Assembly: GCA_039704465.1 (NCBI GenBank)
Contig: JASFAU010000015.1
Location: 558,001-622,000 of the forward strand
Source: Plasmodiophora brassicae
Taxonomy: Eukaryota; Endomyxa; Phytomyxea; Plasmodiophorida; Plasmodiophoridae
Length of the DNA: 64,000 nucleotides
Direction: 5' to 3'
The translations under genes and the position numbers were made by a program. The notes under the pieces are model-generated. The model saw only the letters and a list, made by a program, of their open reading frames with translations. It was not told where the DNA came from and did not search any database. Of this stretch, positions 1 through 8,856 are shown piece by piece. Each line of letters begins with the position of its first letter. Within the stretch, counting starts at the first letter, position 1.

Positions 1-171
1 CTGCGACAACGACTTGATGTTGAACCCCTGGGTCGGCATGATATGCGTGATCTCCTCATCGCCCAGGCGCTTCAGGCACGACGTCTTGCCGGCGTTGTCC
101 AGGCCCAGCAGAAGGATGCGCACCTCCTTGTTCGTCTTCTTCAGCTTCCGCAGCAGGGACAGCAGACCCAT
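1..171 (-). CDS. ARL3: ARL3-type small GTPase, N-terminal part (cut by window edge)
   Basis: Arf-like GTPase of the Arl2/Arl3 group. Arl3 releases lipidated cargo from carriers at the cilium or microtubules. The 57 visible residues start [12 protein letters not shown], followed by the P-loop GLDNAGKT and then PTQGFNIKS around the switch I threonine, which matches Arl3 closely. Gly2 is present. The usual TTL after the P-loop lysine reads TSC, a small change. The start ATG is at 169-171; the rest of the gene lies left of position 1. It is divergent from the gene starting at 377, so the 205-bp gap probably holds both promoters. Confidence 0.9.
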   Translation of the reverse strand, partial: MGLLSLLRKLKKTNKEVRILLLGLDNAGKTSCLKRLGDEEITHIMPTQGFNIKSLSQ

Positions 172-376
172 ATCGCCCCCCGCCTGCGACGACAACGACG
201 ACGAACGCGATCGGCACCGCTTTAACAGCAGTGTACCTGCCCCCTGTGTCCGTCATATAACGACCGTACCGTCCAGCACGGGCGAGGGGGCAGTCACTGC
301 CGGCGGGGGGCCCGCTGTTGTTCGTCTGTCTGCGTCAATCTAAATTTGGACAAGCGCCCGCGCGCTTTTTAGCCCC

Positions 377-1646
377 ATGCTGGCAGACGCGATGTCGTCG
401 ACCACTACTCGGCCAGGCAGGTTCCACCCGGACTGGGTAAGGTGTCCATCCTACTGCGAGTTCGCCCACATGCGTTGCTGTTGATGAACGTTTCCCTGTA
501 CAGGCGCGTCCGCTGCCTGATGCGTGCCGCGAATGGCTCCAGGAACGAGCGCGCCGTCTCGCCGACCTGCACCGTCTCGAAATGGAGGCCTGGGAGCAGG
601 TCCACGCGGAACTGTCGGCGATCCGACACGACAACGTCGCCGACGCGTCCACTTCGTCCGCGCTCCCCTCGTCGGTCGTGCAACCGCAGGTCTACGACGA
701 CCGGGACGTGTACGTTATCCCTCCGTGCATGGCTCCTGGTGAGCCAGTGCAGGGGCCGGCGCCAGCAACACCTCCCATTGACGAAGCGGTTTGCTCCCCG
801 GCGGGCGATGATGATCGGAACGGCGTCGTCCGCCCTTCAACCGGCGCGGCAGAGAGCGTTGCATCGGGCGGCGCTGCCCTAACACCGGACGACAACGACC
901 GGTGTGGCAACGTCGACGTTGATGGAACGGCGACGTTGCCGGGCAGCGACAAGTCGGTTGATGACGTGGCCCAGGTCGAAGCGGCGGTGGCAGGTCCAGA
1001 CGAGGCCGCGACACGTCAATCGTGGAACGGGGCGCCCGCGTCCGCTGACCGCGAAGCGTCGCCGCCGACCATGGACGATGGGGCGCCCGCCACGAGGCCG
1101 CCAGGTCATCGCGGCAGGCGCATGTCCAGCCTGCGAACCATGATGGGCGGCCTGCTGCGGTCCAAGTCGCAATCGGCGACCTGGGCGCCGCTCGACGCAG
1201 ACGTGACGACGACGACGCGCCCGTCATCGTTGCCGTGCGCGACCTTCAATCGCCCGACGGTGCAAGCGCGTCGGCGCCCAAGGACGACGTTCGATGTCAG
1301 GCCTCCGCCAGCGCCAGGTCGACGTGACGTCGTCGACAGGCCCCCGCCGTCGACGACGTTGTCGGCACCGGCGCCGCCGAAAGGCGTTCCGATGCGCGGC
1401 CGGGCGCCCACCGCGTCGATGGCGCCGCTGCTTGCCGAGGAGGCCGCCAGGCGCAAAGCGCAGATGGCGTCGAAGACCAAGGACGCCGGGGAACGGTCGT
1501 CGGCGAACGACGGGTACGGCGATCCGGCGCGGTGCCGGGCCCCGACCGGGCAGGGAGCATCCGCCACCTGCGTCGCCTGCGATTGCACCGACTTCCAGCG
1601 CAGCCCGTTCAAGGCGCAGTGCATCAACTGCTTCCACAGCCATTAA
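377..1646 (+). CDS. Family A protein with C-terminal Cys/His zinc-type tail (intact founder copy)
   Basis: Two exons, 377-436 and 504-1646, split by a 67-nt intron (GTAAGG..CAG, phase 0), give 400 residues. Exon 2 has no earlier ATG in frame, which supports exon 1. The N-terminus is a short helical, charged segment (about 20-65). The middle is low-complexity and rich in Ala, Pro, Thr and Asp. The last 30 residues carry CVACDC, then PFKAQC, INC and FHSH*, arranged as C-x2-C-x-C...C-x2-C-x-H-x-H, so probably one zinc site. Function is unknown; the tail may be a binding module. Only this copy is intact: four decayed copies of its 3' part lie at 4330, 8275, 32443 and 35351. Confidence 0.7.
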
Positions 1647-2300
1647 ACCGTTCGACCCTGGTCGTGACGGCGTACGTGTGTTCGCTGTGTGTTGTGTTTG
1701 GGGAGGGAGCCTTGCTGTGCGCCCGCGCGCGTTCACGGTCGACATGCTGCAGGCCGGCGTGCCACTCGGGCCCTGTCCTGTTCCAGCGCTCTCCTGGCCA
1801 GAGACCGGGCACCCGTACGTCGTGTTGTGCTGTGCAGTAACAAGGGTAAGCGACCAGGGGCGCACCGGCCCGATGCTCGATCCTACGTCGACGGCGGCGT
1901 CGGCCACGTCTACCGCCACGCCCATTCCTCGACCTGGCGGTCCCATTCGTGGCCTTGACGTCGTTCTGATGGTGCTCTCCGTTGGCTCGATCGCGCGAAC
2001 GCCGATCCGCAGGGAACCCTCAGCGACCCCGGGCACACACGTCACTCGGTATGAGCATCGCCATGTACTTGTTGAAGGCGCAGGCGCCGATCGGGACCAT
2101 CCCGCCGGGCATGCCTTTACCGGCGACGATCATGTCCGGGTGCAGGTCGAATTGCTCTACCCCCGAGCACACCGCATGGCGTCCGGTAGTCTCAGCCGGC
2201 CTTGCTCTATGGCACTCGCCCTAATATGTCACGGAGACAGTCCGACGGACTCAGAATTGCGCCGGATCATATATTGCCATCTGCAACCAGCGCGTGTGGA
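1647..2300 (+). repeat. Spacer D1 between A and B1
   Basis: Shared with 4795-5690, 31779-32430 (inverted) and 34976-35340 (inverted). It starts just after the A stop codon with CGTTCGACCCTGGTCGT and contains the recognisable stretch GGTGCTCTCCGTTGGCTCGA. Open frames exist on both strands, but no frame is kept in all copies, so I do not call a gene. It probably includes the A 3' UTR and the B1 promoter. Confidence 0.6.
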
Positions 2301-4111
2301 ATGACATCGTGGGCAACACTTGCAGTCGTCCTGGTCGCATGCCAGCTGACGTTAGCGGCATCGGTGATATCGCAGCATCTCGGTCCAGGTACCGGTGCGC
2401 TAGCTCCGGCATCAGACGTCAGCTGGACCCAGTCTGACGTGTCTCCCCCAGACGTCAACTCGGACCTGTTTCACCGTCAGTGAAGTTGCACATGTTCATT
2501 GTTTGCCTCCTACCTGACCACATGTGGCCGTCCATATAGACCTCGGTGATCATACCTTACTACACGCCGATTCAGCCACCGATGACGAGTTCGTCGGTGG
2601 AAGCGCTCAGTACCAGGCGGCATTAGCAGCGGTATCCGATTGTTGGCCACTCCGCGATGATGTGGGGATTCCTGTCGGCGACGTCTACGCCTGGCATCCA
2701 GAATCAATTTTGCACAATCAAATTCAAGCAGACCCGCGTCCTGAAACTGACCAAATCGCGTCGGAGTCGCTCTCTTGTGCATATAACCTGCTACGGCACT
2801 GTCCAGACCTTGTCTCAGGCGACCTTGTAATCAGCTATGGCGTTCCGCGGCCATCTTCAGCCGTCAATGGCGTAACGAGCAACGGAAACGTACCATCGTC
2901 ATCCATCCGTGCGCCTTTCTTGCCATTCGCCCATGCTGATGCGCAATTTCCCACACCATTCAACTCCAACGAGTGTCCTCCCTCTGGAGTTCATCTTCCG
3001 GTAGACCTCTGGCATGGCGAACACGGCCTCTGGTCAACATCTCCCGCTGGCAATATTGTCGTCTCCCGCATCGGGGACGAGGTGCCAGGGGTATCATCCG
3101 TCCTTTCTGATCGGGACCTGCTCTCTTTTATCAACTCTGAAGGGCATTTCCCCAATGCTTTTCACTCCCCCTATCAGCTCCATTCAAGTTGATTTGCAGC
3201 CGCAAATCGCTACCCAAGAACCACCTGGCACCTCTCTGAGCACATGGCCGGCTCACGCCATCGGGGACATTCCCATTGATGCCCACTCCATAGACACCTC
3301 TCGTATCGCGTCTGACGTTTCCCACGCCGCGGCACGTCCAGACGACGCCGACTGCTGTCCCCAGTCCTCTCTAGGTTTACAGAAACCGCAGTTCCCCGAC
3401 AATGGACACTGGATGGAAACGGCGCCCACCAATGTACTTTCCGCAGCTGAGTGCATTGCCTCGCAATCGATGCAGTACTGCTGGCAGAATCAAGTCGCCG
3501 CCGACCCATACGCCTGGAACCTGTTCACTCCAGCACCACTGAATCCGGCTCAGATTCGTGAAGGCGACTACGGCACCTTCAGCAGGATCATAAGCGAACC
3601 CCCTTCTCTGCAGTCGCTCGCTGCATCCAGCCACGACCGCTGCAGTACTGCTGTCCCGGTCCTACCTGAAGCAGTGCGGCCTCAGTGTACCACAGACGAA
3701 TCTGTCAACATGGGCGGTTTACAGTTGCAGCAGAGGCTGACGAAACCACCCCGACGTCCCCGTAAGTCATGTGAGCATTGTCATCACAAACATATGTGCA
3801 AGATCTGCAGTCCGCACATTTTCTGTGAACCGCATGGACGACGGAAATGGGATTGCACGATATGTGGCGGTCCCGGCACCTGTGTGCATGGGAGACAGAC
3901 CTACAGATGCGGAGACTGTGGAGGGAAGGGCAGGTGTCCACACGATCGACGGAGGGATCAGTGCCGGGAGTGCCGAGGAAGCAGCATTTGCAAGCACGAC
4001 AAGGTTAAGTACCATTGCAAGGCCTGTGGTGGCAAGGGCCTTTGCGCCCACCAACGGCAGAAAGGCCGATGCGGAGAGTGTCGTCGGGCGGCCGAACTCG
4101 ATATGGCCTGA
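2301..4111 (+). pseudogene. B1: secreted Cys/His-repeat protein, one-base frameshift
   Basis: Exon 1 (2301-2475) encodes a signal peptide, MTSWATLAVVLVACQLTLAA. A 64-nt intron with the unusual donor GTCAGT and acceptor TATAG leads into exon 2 at 2540, phase 1. The frame breaks near 3165, where a run of five C replaces four C in B4; frame 1 stops at 3192 and the remainder continues in a second frame to 4111. The C-terminus has six 18-residue modules of the form C-x-H-x6-C-x2-C, for example CVHGRQTYRCGDC. The acidic N-terminal region has one copy of a roughly 75-residue segment that B2 and B4 carry twice. B3 shares the same frameshift. Confidence 0.75.
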
Positions 4112-4329
4112 GCATGTGGCATCTTGTCCCAAGTTGCGCAAATTGCGATTAAACAGCAGATCGTGTGATGGATGGTTCCGTATAACCGCGGGTCGGACTG
4201 GCCGTGGTAGCCCTCGCCGACCCGCTGTTGAAGTTTGCGGTATGGTGTCTGCTGGGTGTACATAGCACGTGAAATCGCGTCCCGCGTTTGACGTGCACCG
4301 GCAGCGCAGCGGACGACGCCTCGTTCCGG

Positions 4330-4794
4330 CGCTGACTGGATGCCGTTCAACCACGCATGGCGCTTCCTGCTCCGGATGAGCCTGGAGCGCGTGTCGTCAC
4401 GTACAGCGGTGCAACACGAGTCGACGCCCAAGGACGACAACGGCGACGGCGTCGTTGGATGCCTGGCCCGCGCCACTAGGTCGACGTGACGTTCGTCGTC
4501 AGGCCCGCGACGACCACGACACGTTGTTGACACCGGCGCCATCGAAAAGGGTTCCAACGCGTGCCCAGGCGCCCACCGCGCGGCCGGATGGCGCTGCTGC
4601 TTGCCGAGGAGGCCGTCAGGCGCAAAGCGCAGATGGCGTCGAAGACAATGGACGCCGGGGAACGACGAGTGCCAGGGAGTCCCGCCTGCCCAGAACGGGC
4701 AGGGAGCACCTGCGGCCACGCCCACCTGCGTCGCCTGCGATTGTACGGCGCGTTCAACGTGCAGTGCATCAGCTGTCGCTTCCACAGCCATTAA
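4330..4794 (+). pseudogene. Decayed copy of the A 3' tail (copy 2)
   Basis: Similar to 1258-1646 of gene A, but frameshifted so that the zinc tail is read in pieces: PTCVACDC falls in one frame and a degraded CISCRFHSH ends at 4794. A stop codon (TAG) sits at the end of the upstream frame near 4478. It has no start of its own and no A exon 1. It was probably carried along as the 3' flank when the B unit was duplicated. Confidence 0.7.
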
Positions 4795-5942
4795 TTAAAA
4801 CGCTCAACCCTGGTCGTTACTGCGTGTGTTCGCTGCTGGGGGAGAGAGCCTTGCTGTGCGCCCACGCGCGTTCACGTTCGACATGCCGTTCGGGCCCTGT
4901 CCTGTTCCAGTGCTCTCCTGGCCCGATAGGCGGTCAGGCGCGCTCGACGACCGGGCACCCGTACGTGGCGTTGTGCTGTGCAATGACAAGGGTAAGCGAC
5001 GATGGGGGCGCACCGGCACGATGCTCGATCCAACACCGACTGCGGCGTCTTCCACATCGGCCACCACGCAAGTTCCTCGACCTGGCGGTCCCATTCGTGG
5101 CCCAACGTACTGTAGTTCTGATGGTGCTCTCCGTTGGCTCGATCGCGCGAACGGCGATTCGCAGATTGCCCTCAGCGATCCCGTGCACACACGTCACTTT
5201 GCAAGGTTCGTTGCCCGCCGATCGATACCCGATGCGGTCGCACAGCACAGTCGCCATCGTTGTCATTGCGCTGCTTGCTGTCAGCAACCCCACCGGGACG
5301 ACATGGACGCCCCGTATTCCAGACGTTTGTCGTCGTCGGCCTCGGTCTCACCGACGCCAGTAGCTCGCCGAGTCCCGCCCGTCGACGCCGTCGTTCGTCG
5401 TTTAGTGTCGTACCGACACTGACCAGCACCTCGACGCAGCCAACATGCGCGAAGACGCCGTTCCCACAATTGTCAGCCCATCTCCCACAAGACCAGCCCG
5501 TAATCGGCCAAGGACCTACTATGGCCTCCATTTCGACCTGGAGGTCCCATTCATGGCCCTGTTTCTGATGCTGTGGTTAGGTCCTGGGCCGACGTGGCTC
5601 CGGGCGTGGGCGGTGGGCGTTGGGCGGTGGGCTGATTAACGCGGCAATGGGAGCCGGCAATGGACAGCAGGGCGTCGTCGGTCGCATTCATTGCCACTAC
5701 AACGCGTCCCATCGTGTAGCAGCCGCTGTACCAATTTGCCGTCATCAATACAGGAACATGGCCCTGGCGCGTGCGGAACCAGTCAACCAGCCCGTGGAAC
5801 TGCAGAACCAGTCCGCGGAGCTGCAGACCCAGTCCGCGGAGCTGCAGAAACAGTCCGTGGAGCTGCAGAGACAGTCCGACGGACTCGGAATATTGCGCCG
5901 CGGATCACTTCTGATCTGGAGACGACGTCCGCGCGTCTGGAA
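4795..5942 (+). repeat. Spacer D2 between tail copy 2 and B2
   Basis: Longer than D1. Near 5790-5890 it has a short tandem array of about 21 bp built on CAGTCCGCGGAGCTGCAGA, reduced at the B4 end (38095-38150). A small frame at 5232-5363 begins MRSHSTVAIVVIALLAVSNP, which looks like a signal peptide and has a match at 31779-31994. The rest shows no kept frame. Confidence 0.55.
5232..5363 (+). CDS. Candidate small secreted ORF in spacer D2
   Basis: 43 codons. The N-terminal 20 residues are a good signal-peptide core, followed by TGTTWTPRIPD. The related ORF in the inverted block (31994 down to 31779, 71 codons) keeps the signal peptide and the TWTP motif but differs afterwards. The conserved start region in two copies is the only support. 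It may be a relic of a larger gene. Confidence 0.25.
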   Translation: MRSHSTVAIVVIALLAVSNPTGTTWTPRIPDVCRRRPRSHRRQ

Positions 5943-8009
5943 ATGACATTGTGGACGAAAACACTTGCTGTTGTCCTGGTTGCATGCCAGCTGACGTTAG
6001 TGACACCCCAGACATCGCAGGCAGTCCCCCATCTCGATGGTGGTGCTGAATGCTCGCTAGCTCCGACAGCAGTTGATTCCATCTGGACCCAGTCTGGCGT
6101 ACCTCCCCCAGACATCAACCCGGACCTATTGCACCGTCAGTGAAGGTGCACATGTTCATTGTTTAATTTGCCTCCAATCTGACCACATGTGGCTGTCCAT
6201 ATAGACCTCGGGGATCGTGCTTTACTACACGCCTACTCAACCACCGATGACGACGTCATGGACGGAAGCGCTCAGTACCTGGCACCATTAGCAGCAGAGG
6301 TATCAGAATGGGGGCCACTTCTCGATGATGTGGAGTTTCCTGCCGGCAATGACCACGTCTGGGGCCCAGAATCAACTTTGCACAATCCAATTCAAGCAGC
6401 GCGACCTGAAACTCGCCTCGTGGCCGAGTCGCACTCTGCTACACACCAGCTGCCGCGGCACTCTCCTATCCTTGCCTCAAGCGGCCTTAGCTATGGCATT
6501 CGAAAGCCACTGTCAACTGTCGATGGCGCCTTCATTAGCAACGGAAACATGTTATCGCCACCAATCAGTGTGCCAACAATGCCAAACGTCCATGCTGATG
6601 AGGAGATTCCCTCTCGGTTTAACCTTAACGAGTACCTTCCCACTGACATTCTTCTTTCGGTAGACCCCTGGTATGGCGAATTACATGGCCTCTGGTCAAC
6701 ATCACCCGCTGCCAATGTTGTCTACAGCTTCGGGAACGATGTGCCAGGGGTATCATCCGTCCGTTCTAATATGGATCTGCCCTCTTTTATTAACTCTGAA
6801 GGGCGTTTCCCCTTGCCATCCGCCCTTGCAGATGAGCAATTGCCCTCTTCTTTTAACTCCAACGAGTGTCCTCCCACTGACGTTCATCTTTCGGTAGCCC
6901 CCTGGTATGGCGAGCACGGCCTCTGGTCAACACCTCCCGCTGGCAATGTCGTCCCCAGCATCGGGAACGAGGTGCCAGGGGTATCATCCGTCCTTTCTGA
7001 TCTGGACCTGCTCTCTTTCATCAACTCTGACGGGCATTTCCCCAATGCCTTTCACTCTCCAATCAGCCCCATTCAAATTGAGTTACAGTCGCAAATCGCT
7101 GCCCAAGTACCACCTGACACCTTTTTGAGCACATGGCCGGCTCACGCCACCGGGGACACTGCCATTGGTACCCACTCCATAGACACCTCTCGTATCGCGT
7201 CTGACTTTTCCCACGCCGCGACACGTCCAGGCGACGCCGACTGCTGTCCCCAGTCCTCTCTAGGTTTACAGAGACGTCCGCAGTTCCCCGACAATGGACA
7301 CTGGATGGAAACGGAGCCCTCCAATGTGCTTTCTGCAGCTGAGTGCATTGCCTCGCAATCGATGCAGTGCTTGCAGAATCAAGTCGCCGCCGACCAGTAC
7401 GCCTACAATATGTTCATTCCAGCAGCACTGATTCCGACTCAGACTCGTGAGGGCGACTACGGCACCTTCAGCGGGATCATAAGCGAACCCCCTTCCCTGC
7501 AGTCGCTCGCTGCACGCAGCCACGGCCGCTGCCCTGCTGTCCCGTTCCCACCTGAACCGGTGCGGGCTCAGCGTACCACTGAAGAATCTGTCAGCATGAG
7601 AGGTTTACAGTTGCGGCAGGGGCAGCCCAAACCTCATGGGCGTCGACCCCGACGTCCCCGTGAGAAATGTGAGCATGGGCGTCGTCAAGACAACTGCCGG
7701 GTCTGCAGTCCGCACAATTTCTGTGAACCGCATGGACGACGGAAACGGAACTGCACCATGTGCGGCGGTTCCAGCACCTGTGTGCATCGGCGACAGACCT
7801 ACAGTTGCGGAGACTGTGGAGGGAAGGGCATTTGTCCACACGACCGACGGAGGCAGCAGTGCCGGGAGTGTCGAGGAAGCAGCATTTGCAAGCACGACAA
7901 GTATAAGTACATGTGCAAGGCCTGTGGTGGCAAGGGCCTTTGCGCCCACCAACGGAAGAAAAGCCGATGCGGAGAGTGTCGTCGGGCGGCCGAACTCGCT
8001 ATGCCCTGA
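5943..8009 (+). CDS. B2: secreted protein with six C-terminal Cys/His modules (intact)
   Basis: Exons 5943-6135 and 6205-8009 give 665 residues; the intron uses the same GTCAGT donor and TATAG acceptor as the other copies. Exon 2 has no usable ATG at its start, so exon 1 with its signal peptide (MTLWTKTLAVVLVACQLTLV) is needed. Residues about 200-350 hold two tandem copies of a segment containing GLWSTSPAANVV and GVSSV. From about residue 553 there are six 18-residue modules C-x-H-x6-C-x2-C-x5 (CEHGRRQDNCRVC, CVHRRQTYSCGDC, CKHDKYKYMCKAC and others). Similar Cys/His repeats are known in protist and giant-virus proteins, mostly of unknown role. The signal peptide suggests secretion, so the cysteines may form disulfides rather than bind zinc. 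Confidence 0.75.
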
Positions 8010-8274
8010 GCGTGTCGCATCCTGTCCCAAGTTGCGCAAGTTGCGATTAAAGAGCAAATCGTGTGATGGATGGGTTCGTATAAGTTATTATAACCGCTGG
8101 TGGGACTGGCCATGGTAGTCCTCGTCGACCCGCTGTGGAAGTTTGCCGTATGGTGTCTGCTGGGCATAGCACGTGAGATCGCGTCGCGCGTTTGAGGTGC
8201 ACCGTCGCAGTGCGGAGCTGCAGCGGCAGCGCAGCGCAGCGGACGACGCCGCGCAGGCGCTGACCGGATGGTGT

Positions 8275-8729
8275 TCAATTACGCATGGCGTTTCCTGCTC
8301 CGGATGAGCCTGGAGCGCATGTTGGCGTGTACAGCGGTGCAACACGAGTCGACGCCCAAGGACGACGACGGCGGCGGCGTCGTTGGATGCCAGGCCTTCG
8401 CCAATAGGCCGACGTGACGTCCGTCCTATATAAGGCTCGCGACCACCACGACGTTTCGGCACCGGCGCCACCGAAAGGCGTTCCAACGCGTGCCCAGGCG
8501 ACCACCGCGCCGATGACGCCGCTGCTTGTCGCGGAGGTCGCCAGGCGCAACGCGCAGATGGCGTCGAAGACAAAGGACGCCGGGGAGCGACGAATGCCAG
8601 GAGGTGCTCCCTGCCCAGAACGGGCAGGGAGCACCCGCGGCCACGCCCACCTGCGTCGCCTGCGATTGCACCGGCATCCAACGCAGCCCGTTCAACGCGC
8701 ATTGCACCAACTGCTTCCACAGCCATTAA
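8275..8729 (+). pseudogene. Decayed copy of the A 3' tail (copy 3)
   Basis: Keeps the zinc tail in one frame (TCVACDC ... HCTNCFHSH, stop at 8729), but the upstream APAPPKGVP and AQMASKTKDAGER parts are in another frame, so at least one indel separates them. A TATATAAGG sequence lies near 8430. No A exon 1 is present. Confidence 0.7.
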
Positions 8730-8856
8730 CCCGTTCGACCCTGGTCGTGACGGCGTGTGTACGCGTCCATGCCCGTTGTCAGTGTTGTGGACCTCTCGTT
8801 CTGCCCAAGGGCTCACATACCTGTACTCTCAGACTGTATGTGTATGTTCATGGGCG

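Larger units (their letters stand above)
1640..8730 (+). repeat. Repeat block 1: A-tail / spacer / B gene units
   Basis: The block repeats a unit made of the A 3' tail, a spacer and a B gene: tail (to 1646), spacer 1647-2300, B1, tail copy 4330-4794, spacer 4795-5942, B2, tail copy 8275-8729. The same parts occur on the opposite strand at 31779-38250. B1 resembles B3 most and B2 resembles B4, judged by shared indels. Confidence 0.85.

Noticed and set aside
2524..2526. GTG start codon for the B genes
   Set aside because: All four copies share an upstream exon with a signal peptide and matching splice sites.
3165..3170. Programmed +1 frameshift as first explanation for B1/B3
   Set aside because: The change is a one-base length difference in a C run, the commonest indel type, and intact relatives B2 and B4 exist; no stimulatory structure was seen.
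4934..5293. Minus-strand ORF in spacer D2 as a gene
   Set aside because: The frame is not kept in spacers D1, D4 or the B3 spacer.
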